DNA of 64,000 bases, from contig NZ_CP141058.1 in assembly GCF_034661175.1 (NCBI RefSeq), positions 62,001-126,000 of the forward strand, read 5' to 3'. How positions within the stretch are numbered: the stretch's first letter is position 1; every line of letters starts with the position of its first letter. The notes beneath the pieces are model-generated. The model was given only the letters and a program-made list of their open reading frames with translations. It searched no databases and was not told the origin of the DNA. Origin of the DNA: Nocardioides renjunii (lineage in GTDB: Bacteria > Actinomycetota > Actinomycetes > Propionibacteriales > Nocardioidaceae). Shown here piece after piece: positions 10,945-20,153 of the stretch. A program made the translations under genes and the position numbers.

Positions 10945-10981
10945 CGGAAGATCCGAGCCACCGGGTGACTCGGATCTTCCG
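10945..10981 (-). terminator. Hairpin terminator after the glucoamylase gene
   Basis: A perfect 13-bp stem (CGGAAGATCCGAG at 10945-10957 paired with 10969-10981) and an 11-base loop begins 18 bp past the glucoamylase stop. It has no T tract. Confidence 0.75.
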
Positions 10982-10999
10982 CGTTCCCGCGAACGGTCG

Positions 11000-13192
11000 T
11001 CAGCGCAGGTAGCGCCTCGCCACCACGTCCGGCTGGTCCACCGGCGTGCCGCGCTCCATCGTCCAGGCCAGCCGCACCAGCCCGGCGTGCGACCAGGTGA
11101 GCGGGGTCGCGGCGCGGGTGCCCTCGCCGGCGGGGCAGCACGCCTCGCCGGTGGGCGCCCGACCGTCCCAGACCTGCTCGGAGATCATGTCGCTGGTGCC
11201 GGCGGCCGCGGCCATGGCGGCGAGGTGGACCGTCGCGTCCTGGCCGGCGGTGACGGCGTACTCGCCGCGCTCGCCGTTGAGCAGCGGCCACGCGCGACCC
11301 AGCGTGGTGCCGGTGTCGTCCTCGGTGATCTCCCACTGCCCGCCGTCGAGGGTCTCGCCGTAGCCGTCGAAGCTGAAGCGGTGCCAGTAGGGGCCGTTGG
11401 GCGTCTCGACGCGCAGGTCGGCGTCGACGACGGCGAGGGTGGAGGCGACGTCGCGGTCGTCCGGAGGGAGCAGGCCCAGGCGCACCAGGTCGAGGAAGCT
11501 GGGGTCGACCACGCGGCGCTGGTCGACCTCGGACGGCCCGCCGTCGCCGATCGCGTACTCCGTGCCCCGGTCCGGGCGGCCGTCCTTGGTGATGCGCAGG
11601 AAGTACGGCGCCTCGCTCAGCGGGCCGGTCGTGGTGACCGTCCAGTCCTTGACCTTCGCGTGCCACCGGTCGGCGAGCCGGAGCCAGCGCCGCGCCGAGG
11701 CCCGGTCGCCGTTGCGGCGGGCGATGTCGGCGGCGCAGACGAGGCCGGCGACCTGGGTGGCGATCGAGTTGGGCGAGTAGCCCGACTGGTTCTCCCAGCG
11801 CTCCTGCGGGGAGTACGGCGCCCGGCGGCCGGTCTCCTCGTCGCGGAAGCGCACCAGGAAGTTCGCCGCCCTCTTGACGCCCCGGTAGGTGCGGGGGCCG
11901 TCGCGGCCGACGAGGTGGGCCAGCACGATCGGCAGCGCGACCTCGTCGAGCTGGAGCTCCGACCACACCGGCGTGCCCTCGACGTCGGAGTTCTGCGGGA
12001 AGGAGCCGTCGGGCTGCTGCTGGACGTCGAAGAGCCAGTCGACCGACCGACGCGCGGCCGCCGTGTCGCCCATCGCCCACAGCGCGGTGCCGAACTGGTA
12101 GGAGTCGCGCGACCAGACCAGGTGGTAGGCGCCCGACGGCGAGGAGAGGTCCTTGACCTCGTCGCCCCAGACCCACGGGGCCGACGGCGACGCGACCAGT
12201 GCGCCCGGGTTGAGCTTGTCCTCCGCCGCGGCGAGGACGAGCGCGGAGGCGAGGTACTGCGCCCGCACGCCGGCCGCGCTGTCGGGGATCCGCTTCAGCG
12301 AGCGGACGTAGCGGTGCCAGCCGCGGTCGTAGCGCGCGGCGGTCGCGCGGGCCCCGGAGCGCACGGTCGCCGTGGCGGTGCGCAGCGCGTCGCGCCCGTC
12401 GGTGCCGTAGCCGAGGACCAGCGTCGCGCGCTGCTCACCCGGCAGGCCGGTGATGCCGCTGACCCGGCCGGTCTGCACGACGTTGCCGGGACCGGCGCGG
12501 CGCCCGCCGTCGTCGAGGCGGTGGTCGCCCTCGAGGTCGGTCCAGCCGTCGTCGCGGCCGAGGACACCGGTGCTGGTGCGGCCGAACCGCGGCCGGGACA
12601 CGAGGGCGGAGGCGACCGGCTCGGAGCGGTCCGTCGCCACCAGTCCGTCCCGCCCCGAGCGGCCCGAGTCGTTCATGCCGGAGTTGGCCAGCGCCGGGTC
12701 GTGGACGGCGTACAGGCGGTAGCGGCCGCCGTCGAGGGACTCCAGGCGGACGCGTACGACGAGCGCGTCCCGCCGCGGGTCGGTGACGAAGGTCTTCGTG
12801 ATCCGGTAGCGGCCGGACGTCGCGGTGCCGACCTGCCGGAAGCGGAGGCTCCGCTCGTCGGGGCGGGTCGTGATGACGTCGACGTCCTCGGTCTCCAGGT
12901 CGGTGAACGAGCGCCCGTCGGTGACCACGAGCTCGAGGCTGCGGGTGCTCGGCGTGGAGAGGTCGGGGTGGAAGACCTCGCTCACCCGGCCGTCCTGGAG
13001 CGTGAACCAGACGTTGCTCCGCCGGGTCCGGGCGGTGCCGAACCCCGCCTTGTCGGCCTCCGTCCACTGGCTCTTCGCCCCGCGCGCCGGCGCGTCGTCC
13101 ACGGCAGGACCAGCAGCAGCGGAGGACGGAGCGACCAGGGCGGTGGCCACCAGGGCGAGGGCGGTCGGGCCGGTGAGGATGCGCAGGGGCAT
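11000..13192 (-). CDS. Secreted GH15 glucoamylase / glucodextranase-like protein
   Basis: Predicted exo-acting alpha-glucan hydrolase releasing glucose outside the cell. The 730-aa protein has a signal peptide (MPLRILTGPTALALVATALVAPSSAAA), then a beta-rich glucodextranase N-like domain (about 35-290, starting KSQWTEADKAGFGTARTRRSNVWFT), then the GH15 (alpha/alpha)6 catalytic domain (about 300-720) with WGDEVKDLSSPSGAYHLVWSRDSY and a second acidic segment ERWENQSGYSPNSIA. The family uses two glutamates as acid and base. The ATG at 13192 was picked because it directly precedes the signal peptide; the open frame continues upstream without homology. It is a single gene with its own terminator. 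Real activity could be glucoamylase, glucodextranase or trehalase-like. Confidence 0.9.
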   Translation of the reverse strand: MPLRILTGPTALALVATALVAPSSAAAGPAVDDAPARGAKSQWTEADKAGFGTARTRRSNVWFTLQDGRVSEVFHPDLSTPSTRSLELVVTDGRSFTDLETEDVDVITTRPDERSLRFRQVGTATSGRYRITKTFVTDPRRDALVVRVRLESLDGGRYRLYAVHDPALANSGMNDSGRSGRDGLVATDRSEPVASALVSRPRFGRTSTGVLGRDDGWTDLEGDHRLDDGGRRAGPGNVVQTGRVSGITGLPGEQRATLVLGYGTDGRDALRTATATVRSGARATAARYDRGWHRYVRSLKRIPDSAAGVRAQYLASALVLAAAEDKLNPGALVASPSAPWVWGDEVKDLSSPSGAYHLVWSRDSYQFGTALWAMGDTAAARRSVDWLFDVQQQPDGSFPQNSDVEGTPVWSELQLDEVALPIVLAHLVGRDGPRTYRGVKRAANFLVRFRDEETGRRAPYSPQERWENQSGYSPNSIATQVAGLVCAADIARRNGDRASARRWLRLADRWHAKVKDWTVTTTGPLSEAPYFLRITKDGRPDRGTEYAIGDGGPSEVDQRRVVDPSFLDLVRLGLLPPDDRDVASTLAVVDADLRVETPNGPYWHRFSFDGYGETLDGGQWEITEDDTGTTLGRAWPLLNGERGEYAVTAGQDATVHLAAMAAAAGTSDMISEQVWDGRAPTGEACCPAGEGTRAATPLTWSHAGLVRLAWTMERGTPVDQPDVVARRYLR

Positions 13193-13298
13193 GGGGGGCC
13201 TCCGGGAGTCGGTTCCTCCCGTCGTACTCGCCCCGGGACGCCGCAGCCACACCCCGGCGGGTGCCCAGCCGGACGCGGCGCGGCAGCAGACTGGTGGC

Positions 13299-13595
13299 GT
13301 GGAGGAGCCGACCGAGGACGAGAAGTGGCTGGTGGTCGACGGCCGGCGCTGGCGGCGCACGGATCCCTCGATCCCCGACGACGATCTGGCCCGGCTCAAG
13401 TCGCACCTCGGGCGCGGACGCTCAGGGGTCCGCACGGCCGCTGACGACGCGGAGCTGGCGGCCACCCGGCACCGCACCCAGCTGGCCAAGGTCGGCCTCG
13501 GCGAGCGCGGCACCGCCTGGTGGGAGCAGAGCGACGCCGAGCGCCGCGAGCGCTGGGAGTCCGCGCTGGCCGAGCTGGACGCCCTCGACGAGTGA
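13299..13595 (+). CDS. Small conserved actinobacterial protein of unknown function
   Basis: A 98-aa, highly charged soluble protein (EKWLVVDGRRWRRTDPSIPDDDLARLKSHLGRGR in the first half, and WWEQSDAERRERWESAL near the end), probably alpha-helical. It looks like a short protein found in many Actinobacteria that is sometimes labelled biopolymer transporter Tol; I do not regard that label as a functional clue. The GTG start at 13299 matches the onset of recognisable sequence. It is divergent from the glucoamylase (106 bp) and 26 bp upstream of the nitroreductase gene, so it may lead that small operon. Confidence 0.75.
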   Translation: MEEPTEDEKWLVVDGRRWRRTDPSIPDDDLARLKSHLGRGRSGVRTAADDAELAATRHRTQLAKVGLGERGTAWWEQSDAERRERWESALAELDALDE

Positions 13596-13621
13596 TCACG
13601 GGCGGCGGGGATACTCGCCGG

Positions 13622-14257
13622 GTGACCCCCCAAGCCCCCCAGCCCGGCGCCGAGAACCTCGCCGAGCCGCTGCGGTCGCGCTTCAGCGTGAGCGTGTACG
13701 ACGACTCCCACCGGCTGACCCCGGAGGAGGTCGAGACCCTGCTGCGCGCCGCCCAGTGGGCGCCGAGCGCGGGCAACAGCCAGCCGTGGCTGTTCTTCGT
13801 GTGCGTGCCCGGCACGGCCAACCACGACCGGCTCGTCGCCGCGCTCAGCCGGGGCAACTCAGGCTGGGTGCCGCGGGCCTCGGTGGTCTTCGTGACGGCG
13901 GCCCACGTCCGCACCGGCGCCGAGCCGGACGCCCCGGCCTACAGCGACTACGCCCTGCACGACGTCGGCCAGGCCGCGGCCCACCTCACCCTCCAGGCAC
14001 GCGCGATGGGGCTGCACGCCCACCAGTTCGCCGGCTTCGACCACGACGCGCTCGCCGACGCGCTCGGCGTACCCCCCACCCACCGGCTGCTCACCGGCAT
14101 CGCCGTCGGCGTGCAGGGCGACCCCGCCGACGTCGACGAGCGCACCGCGGCGCGCGACCACCGCGACCGGGTGCGGCGCCCGCTGGGTGAGTGGGCCTTC
14201 CGCGGCCGCTTCGGCGAGCTGCCGATCCCGGACGGACTGGCAGACTCGGCGTCATGA
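13622..14257 (+). CDS. Nitroreductase-family FMN oxidoreductase
   Basis: Predicted flavin-dependent NAD(P)H oxidoreductase of 211 aa. Family features are RSRFSVSVYDDSHRLTPEEVETLLRAAQWAPSAGNSQPWLF at the N-terminus (the WAPSAGNSQPW FMN-binding motif), a central DVGQAAAHLTLQARAMGLHAHQFAGFD helix pair, and IAVGVQGDP near the end. The natural substrate cannot be told. Its TGA overlaps the ATG of the glutathione peroxidase gene, so the two are probably co-translated and share a redox-stress role (inference). Confidence 0.88.
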   Translation: MTPQAPQPGAENLAEPLRSRFSVSVYDDSHRLTPEEVETLLRAAQWAPSAGNSQPWLFFVCVPGTANHDRLVAALSRGNSGWVPRASVVFVTAAHVRTGAEPDAPAYSDYALHDVGQAAAHLTLQARAMGLHAHQFAGFDHDALADALGVPPTHRLLTGIAVGVQGDPADVDERTAARDHRDRVRRPLGEWAFRGRFGELPIPDGLADSAS

Positions 14258-14742
14258 CTACTCTCTCCGACTTCTCGGCGGTCGCCATCGACGGGACTGA
14301 CGCGGACCTCTCGCAGTACGCCGGCAAGGTCGTGCTGGTGGTCAACACCGCCTCGCAGTGCGGGTTCACCGGGCAGTACAAGGGGCTCCAGCAGCTCTGC
14401 GACACCTACGCGGAGCGCGGCCTGGTGGTCCTCGGCTTCCCGTGCGACCAGTTCGGCGGCCAGGAGCCCGGCGACGAGGCGGAGATCTCGGACTTCTGCG
14501 AGCGCAACTTCGGGGTCACCTTCCCGCTCTTCGCCAAGGTCGAGGTCAACGGCTCGGGCCAGCACCCCCTGTTCGGCTGGCTGAAGGACTCCAAGGGCGG
14601 CATGCTCGGCAGCAAGATCAAGTGGAACTTCACCAAGTTCCTCGTCGGTCGCGACGGGCAGGTCATCGAGCGCTACGCGCCGACGACGGAGCCGGAGAAG
14701 CTGGCCGACGACATCGAGAAGGCGCTCGGGGCGGGGCAGTGA
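14254..14742 (+). CDS. Glutathione peroxidase family (thioredoxin-dependent) peroxidase
   Basis: Cytosolic thiol peroxidase of 162 aa that reduces hydroperoxides. The peroxidatic residue is a cysteine (Cys36 in NTASQCGFTGQY), not selenocysteine, although this genome has Sec machinery. The catalytic Gln and Trp lie in GFPCDQFGGQEP and WNFTKF. Bacterial Cys-type members normally use thioredoxin rather than glutathione. The ATG overlaps the previous stop (ATGA) and its own stop overlaps the next GTG (GTGA), so three genes are translationally chained. Confidence 0.93.
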   Translation: MTTLSDFSAVAIDGTDADLSQYAGKVVLVVNTASQCGFTGQYKGLQQLCDTYAERGLVVLGFPCDQFGGQEPGDEAEISDFCERNFGVTFPLFAKVEVNGSGQHPLFGWLKDSKGGMLGSKIKWNFTKFLVGRDGQVIERYAPTTEPEKLADDIEKALGAGQ

Positions 14743-15764
14743 CCCGGGCCGGAGCCGTCGCCGCTGCGGTCCTGGCCGCGGTCGCGGGCCTGGTTGCTCC
14801 TGCGACGGCGAGCGCCGTCGAGACCCGTGTCGAGACCCGCGCCGGGGTCGACGCCCCGGCCACCCGGCGGGCCGACACGGTGGTCGGCTCCGGCACCCCC
14901 GCCTCCTGCACCTCGCGGGCCGTGGTCCGCGCCGTCGCGAAGGGCGGCGTGGTCGCCTTCGACTGCGGACCCCAGCCGGTCACGATCGCGATGAAGAAGA
15001 CCGCGAAGGTGGTCAACACCTCCGCAAAGGTCGTGCTCGACGGCGGCGGCCTGGTCACCCTGAGCGGCCAGGGCCAGCGCCGCATCCTCTACATGAACAC
15101 CTGCGACCGCGCGCAGGTGTGGACGACGTCGCACTGCAACGACCAGGCCGAGCCCCGGCTGGTGGTCAGGCGGATGCGCTTCGTCGACGGCGACGCGACC
15201 GGTGAGACCACCGACGGCGGGGGCGGCGGCGCGATCTTCGTCCGCGGCGGCCGGCTGCGCATCGTCGACTCGCAGTTCGCCGGCAACCGCTGCGACCCCA
15301 CCGGCCCCGACCTCGGCGGCGGCGCCGTCCGGGTGCTCGACCAGCACCGCGACCGCCCCGTCGTCGTACGCCGCTCGAGCTTCACCGGCGGCCGGTGCAG
15401 CAACGGCTCCGCGCTGAGCAGCATCGGCGTCTCGTGGCGCGTCGTGTCCTCGACGTTCTCCGACAACCGCGCCGTCGGACGCGGGGCCAACCCGGCGCGA
15501 CCCGGGACGCCCGGCGGCGGGTCGGGCGGTGCCATCTACCTCGACGGCGACGCCATCCACCTCACGGTCGAGGACTCCACGATCACCGGCAACCACGCCC
15601 GCGAGGGCGGCGGCGCGATCTTCTTCGTCTCCAACGACCGCACCGGCACCCTGACGGTGCGCGGCTCGATGCTGACCGACAACCCGAGCGAGGGCTTCGA
15701 GACGATCCCGGGGATCTTCTTCCTCGGCGCGAGCCGGACGATCACCGACTCGGTCGTGCGCTAG
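14739..15764 (+). CDS. Secreted right-handed parallel beta-helix protein
   Basis: Exported protein of 341 aa with a signal peptide (TRAGAVAAAVLAAVAGLVAPATASA) and a repetitive body typical of beta-helix/polymorphic outer-layer proteins: repeated GGGGGAIFVRGGRLRIVDS, GGSGGAIYLDGDAIHLTVED and GGGAIFFVSND blocks, with FxxNR-type turns. Cysteines occur in pairs and could form disulfides. No catalytic pair of a polysaccharide lyase is visible, so a binding or structural surface role is as likely. The GTG overlaps the gpx stop (GTGA). The stop codon shares CTAG (15761-15764) with the stop of the opposing ATP-grasp gene. Confidence 0.8.
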   Translation: MTRAGAVAAAVLAAVAGLVAPATASAVETRVETRAGVDAPATRRADTVVGSGTPASCTSRAVVRAVAKGGVVAFDCGPQPVTIAMKKTAKVVNTSAKVVLDGGGLVTLSGQGQRRILYMNTCDRAQVWTTSHCNDQAEPRLVVRRMRFVDGDATGETTDGGGGGAIFVRGGRLRIVDSQFAGNRCDPTGPDLGGGAVRVLDQHRDRPVVVRRSSFTGGRCSNGSALSSIGVSWRVVSSTFSDNRAVGRGANPARPGTPGGGSGGAIYLDGDAIHLTVEDSTITGNHAREGGGAIFFVSNDRTGTLTVRGSMLTDNPSEGFETIPGIFFLGASRTITDSVVR

Positions 15765-17038
15765 CGCCCCTGCCCAGGCAGGGTGGGTGCGTCCGGGCCG
15801 ACCCGCTCGGCGAGCCACTGCGCGACCTGCGCCTCGGTGGGGGCGAGGCCGTCGCTGATGACGTGCGGTGCGACCCGGGAGAAGTAGTCGGTCACCATCC
15901 CGTCGGACTCGCGCACCAGCATCCCGGCCGCCTCGCCGTCGACGATCCACGACCCGAGCACCACGCGGTTGCCCTCGAAGCTCGGCAGGTCGGTGTACTG
16001 CTGGTAGACGAAGCCCTCGGCGCCGTAGTCGCCGGGCATCACCACGTCCTCGAGCATGTCGTCGAGGTGGATCCGGATGTTGTCGCCCTCGCGGCCGTGG
16101 AGCGGCTTGGCCACCCAGCGCTCGAGCTCGCGCGGCTCGTCGAAGTACGCCGGCAGCAGCAGGCGGTGGCGCGGGTAGAGCTCCCAGAGCACCGGCAGCA
16201 GCGCCTTGGTGCTGAGCAGCACCTTCCAGGCCGGCTCGATCCACTTCGTCGGGATCCGCTCGGCCCGGTCCACGATGAAGCGGCCGAACGGCTCGGCCAG
16301 CATCTGCTCCCAGGCGTAGAGCTTGAAGGCGGTGCGGACCGGGTCGTCGTGGACGTCGCGGTACTCGCGCGCGTCGGGGTTCCAGCCGACCTCCGCCATC
16401 GGGTGCGCGAGCGCGATCCACCCGGCCTGGACCGCGGTGTCCATGAGGTAGCCGACGGTCATCTCCATCTCGCCGCCGTCGTAGCTGTCCTCCTCGCCGA
16501 GGTCGTAGAGCAGGTGCAGCTGCTGGCCCGGGAAGTGGCCCGAGCGGCGCAGCTTGCGCCAGCCGGCGACGAGGCGGTCGTGGACGGAGTTCCACTGGTC
16601 CATCTCCGGCATCACGTCCTCCATCCAGCGCCACTGGATGACGCCGGTCTCCACGAGGCCGGTGGGGGTGTCGCCGTTGATCTCGAGCATCTTGACCGAG
16701 CCGTCAGCGCCGTAGGCGAGGTCGAAGCGCGCGTAGAGCGCGGGATCACCGTCGGCGATGGAGCGTCGCACCACGTCGAGCGTGCCGGCGGGCAGGCCGA
16801 GGCGCTGGTCGGTCATCGTCGTGGCCATGTGCGAGACGGCCTGGAGGCACATCTCCCACAGCTCCTCGGTGGCGGCCTCGAGGAGCTCGACCTCCTCCAT
16901 CGTCAGCTCGTACCACGCCTCCTCGTTCCAGTAGGGCAGCTCCGAGCCGTCGGGCCGGGGCGTGGTCGGGAAGACCAGGCCCTGCTCGACGACGGTGGTG
17001 CGCCAGTCCGGGCGGGGGCGGGAGCGGTGCCGCCACAT
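15761..17038 (-). CDS. ATP-grasp ligase, glutathionylspermidine synthase-like (YjfC type)
   Basis: Predicted ATP-dependent C-N ligase of 425 aa from the preATP-grasp GSP_synth family (E. coli YjfC/YgiC type). Recognisable parts are an aromatic/acidic N-terminus (ELPYWNEEAWYELTMEEVELLEAA), ARFDLAYGADGSVKMLEINGDTPTGLVETG (ATP-grasp N-domain), KWIEPAWKVLLSTKALLPVLWEL, WVAKPLHGREGDNI (nucleotide-binding Lys and Gly loop) and the closing FEGNRVVLGSWIVDGEAAGMLVRESDGMVTDYFSRVAPHV. The amidase domain of true GspSA is absent. The real substrate is unknown for the whole YjfC group. The ATG has a GGAGGG eight bases upstream. It is the last gene of a set with DUF350, a lipoprotein and an ion channel. Confidence 0.88.
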   Translation of the reverse strand: MWRHRSRPRPDWRTTVVEQGLVFPTTPRPDGSELPYWNEEAWYELTMEEVELLEAATEELWEMCLQAVSHMATTMTDQRLGLPAGTLDVVRRSIADGDPALYARFDLAYGADGSVKMLEINGDTPTGLVETGVIQWRWMEDVMPEMDQWNSVHDRLVAGWRKLRRSGHFPGQQLHLLYDLGEEDSYDGGEMEMTVGYLMDTAVQAGWIALAHPMAEVGWNPDAREYRDVHDDPVRTAFKLYAWEQMLAEPFGRFIVDRAERIPTKWIEPAWKVLLSTKALLPVLWELYPRHRLLLPAYFDEPRELERWVAKPLHGREGDNIRIHLDDMLEDVVMPGDYGAEGFVYQQYTDLPSFEGNRVVLGSWIVDGEAAGMLVRESDGMVTDYFSRVAPHVISDGLAPTEAQVAQWLAERVGPDAPTLPGQGR

Positions 17039-17096
17039 CAGGCGGCCCTCCGCACGCGGGACGTCATGGCGGGGGACCACATGGCGGGGGACCCGC

Positions 17097-17555
17097 TCAC
17101 GCGATGCTGGCGCAGACGATGGCGCCGACCGACAGCGCGACGGACGCGGCGACGTAGGCCAGCGGACGGACCGGGCCGGGCTCGGTGACGATCCGGCGCA
17201 GGTTGCCCGGCGTGATCGCCTCGACGGCGAAGAACATCACCGTGTTGAGCACGATGCCCAGGACCGCGAAGGACACCGTCCAGCCCAGCGCCCACCCGAG
17301 CGAGGTCTCGCCATTGGTCCAGATCGCGGTGAAGATGACCAGCGCGTTGGAGACCAGCCAGGCAGACGTGACGACGCCCGCCGAGCGGGAGTGGGCGTGC
17401 ACCGACTCGACACCGTTCTCGTCGACCCCGCGCAGGTGGGTGCCGAGGTGGCCGGGGGTGGCCAGGTCGAGCACGTAGTAGGCGACGACGAGCATCGCGC
17501 CGCCCACGAGGGCGTACGCGACGGCGTGCAGCAGGGCGGTGATCAGGTCGGACAC
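17097..17555 (-). CDS. DUF350 family inner-membrane protein (YjfL-like)
   Basis: Integral membrane protein of 152 aa with four predicted helices: ALLHAVAYALVGGAMLVVAYYVLD; SAWLVSNALVIFTAIW; LGWALGWTVSFAVLGIVLNTVMFFAVEAI; and LAYVAASVALSVGAIVCASI. A polar loop between helices one and two carries HLGTHLRGVDENGVESVHAHSRSAG. This pattern is that of DUF350, a family of unknown function that neighbours YjfC-type ATP-grasp ligases. It is 58 bp from the ligase start and 79 bp after the lipoprotein gene. The 17056-17095 gap contains two copies of a 14-bp direct repeat (17065-17078, 17080-17093). Confidence 0.85.
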   Translation of the reverse strand: MSDLITALLHAVAYALVGGAMLVVAYYVLDLATPGHLGTHLRGVDENGVESVHAHSRSAGVVTSAWLVSNALVIFTAIWTNGETSLGWALGWTVSFAVLGIVLNTVMFFAVEAITPGNLRRIVTEPGPVRPLAYVAASVALSVGAIVCASIA

Positions 17556-17634
17556 GGGTTCTCCTGGTGGGCGGTGGTGGCCGGAGGGCGTACGTCGGGC
17601 GTGCGGGGCGTCGGGGTGGCTGGGCGGCGGCGGG

Positions 17635-18039
17635 TCAGCCGCCGAAGCCGCGGCTGCTGCCGCCGAACCCGCCCTTGGTGGTGCTGGACCTCACGGTCGA
17701 GCCGCCGGTCGTCGGGAGGCCGCCGCGCTGCACGGTCCCGTTGAGGGTGCTGCCGCGGAAGGTGCCGCCCGTCGCGGTCTGGCCGATCGACGGGACGAGC
17801 GCGCGGGCGCCGAGGTAGTACCAGAAGAAGCCGGTGCCGGCCCCGTTGTAGTCCCGGTCGTCGTCGCACTGGTCGTCGTCGACGCGCTCCTGGGTCTCCG
17901 GGTCGACGCACACCGCGGCGTAGTCGGCGCTGGAGGAGGAGCACCCGGTCAGGTTCGACGCCATCACCGCCGTGATCCCGAGCGCGACGCTCGTGGACCT
18001 CATGCGGCGGCGTACGGGCCGGCGTGCTGCGGTGGTCAT
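17635..18039 (-). CDS. Asp-rich lipoprotein next to DUF350 and ATP-grasp genes (DUF1190/YjfM-like)
   Basis: A 134-aa predicted lipoprotein: a basic N-terminus, hydrophobic stretch and LTGC lipobox (Cys at about residue 33), then a short serine run. The mature part has CVDPETQERVDDDQCDDDRDY followed by NGAGTGFFWYYLG and a Gly/Thr/Ser-rich tail ending in GGSSRGFGG. The paired cysteines and the Asp cluster could bind a cation. It fits the lipoprotein position in yjf-type loci. The ATG has a GGAGG upstream and overlaps the channel gene stop (ATGA); an internal Met 12 codons later is an alternative start. The function is not known. Confidence 0.78.
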   Translation of the reverse strand: MTTAARRPVRRRMRSTSVALGITAVMASNLTGCSSSSADYAAVCVDPETQERVDDDQCDDDRDYNGAGTGFFWYYLGARALVPSIGQTATGGTFRGSTLNGTVQRGGLPTTGGSTVRSSTTKGGFGGSSRGFGG

Positions 18040-18602
18040 CGTGGTCCTCCGGAAGGGTCCATGGGGTCGTTCTTGCGGGCGAACATGGCGAGCATCTCCT
18101 CGGCGACGTCGGTGCGTGCCGCGTCGGCGGCGTCGTAGGCCGCGAGCTGCTGCTCGAGCCACTCGCGGCCGTGCTGGGACTCCAGCGAGGCGAGGGTGAG
18201 GTGCTCGAGGCGGTCGATGCGCTCGTGCACGTCCTCGAGCACGGTCGCCACCGCGAGCGACTCCTTGTCGTGCACCAGGTTGGCGATGACGTGGCCGATG
18301 GCGATCGGCACGAAGACGAGCATCGACACGATGAGGACGGCGCCGACCGCGCGGCCCGCCGTGGTCGCGGGGTAGAAGTCGCCGTAGCCGACGGTCGAGC
18401 CGGTCACGATGCCCCACCACAGCCCCTCGACCGGGCCCTTGTCCTCGAGCGCGGAGTAGGTGAGCGAGCAGCCGACCCAGATCGCGAGGACCAGCACGAC
18501 CAGCAGGTGCGGCGCGTTGACCAGCGCCCGCAGGGGTCGGGTGACGAAGCCCACGCGTCGCGCGACGACGGCGTCCGCCTCGTCGACGTCTGTCTCTGCC
18601 AC
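18036..18602 (-). CDS. Two-TM potassium channel
   Basis: Predicted K+ channel subunit of 188 aa. Two membrane helices (about 31-50 and 85-110) flank a pore helix and the selectivity filter TVGYGD (residues 70-75) in IVTGSTVGYGDFYPAT. The C-terminal cytosolic part (about 115-175) is charged and helical (LEDVHERIDRLEHLTLASLESQHGREWLEQQL) and probably a coiled coil for tetramer assembly. No RCK domain is present. The GTG at 18602 is chosen because GGAGGG lies five bases upstream; the open frame reaches 18662. It heads the four-gene set and overlaps the lipoprotein gene, which suggests that the channel, lipoprotein, DUF350 protein and ligase work together. Confidence 0.87.
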   Translation of the reverse strand: MAETDVDEADAVVARRVGFVTRPLRALVNAPHLLVVLVLAIWVGCSLTYSALEDKGPVEGLWWGIVTGSTVGYGDFYPATTAGRAVGAVLIVSMLVFVPIAIGHVIANLVHDKESLAVATVLEDVHERIDRLEHLTLASLESQHGREWLEQQLAAYDAADAARTDVAEEMLAMFARKNDPMDPSGGPR

Positions 18603-18652
18603 GGCACCCTCCGTTCGCTTCCGGGCCGGACTACGGGTTCCCCGGAGGGAGC

Positions 18653-18670
18653 GTCGGCACACGTGCCGAC
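18653..18670. promoter_or_regulatory. Inverted repeat between channel and malic enzyme genes (candidate operator)
   Basis: GTCGGCAC and GTGCCGAC form a perfect 8-bp inverted repeat separated by two bases in the 139-bp divergent region. It may be the site of an unidentified regulator of one or both sides. Confidence 0.45.
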
Positions 18671-18741
18671 TCCGAGCCTACTGACCGGCCGTGCGCGACG
18701 TGACTTGTGCGTAACCCCGCCGGAGGGGGAGGGTCTGGGGC

Positions 18742-20121
<1,380 letters not shown>

Positions 20122-20153
20122 GGGCTCTCTGCTGAGGGCGCTTGCTGCTGAGC

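Noticed and set aside
14254..14742. Glutathione peroxidase as a second selenoprotein
   Set aside because: Its peroxidatic codon is TGC (Cys36), not TGA, and no SECIS-like hairpin is needed.
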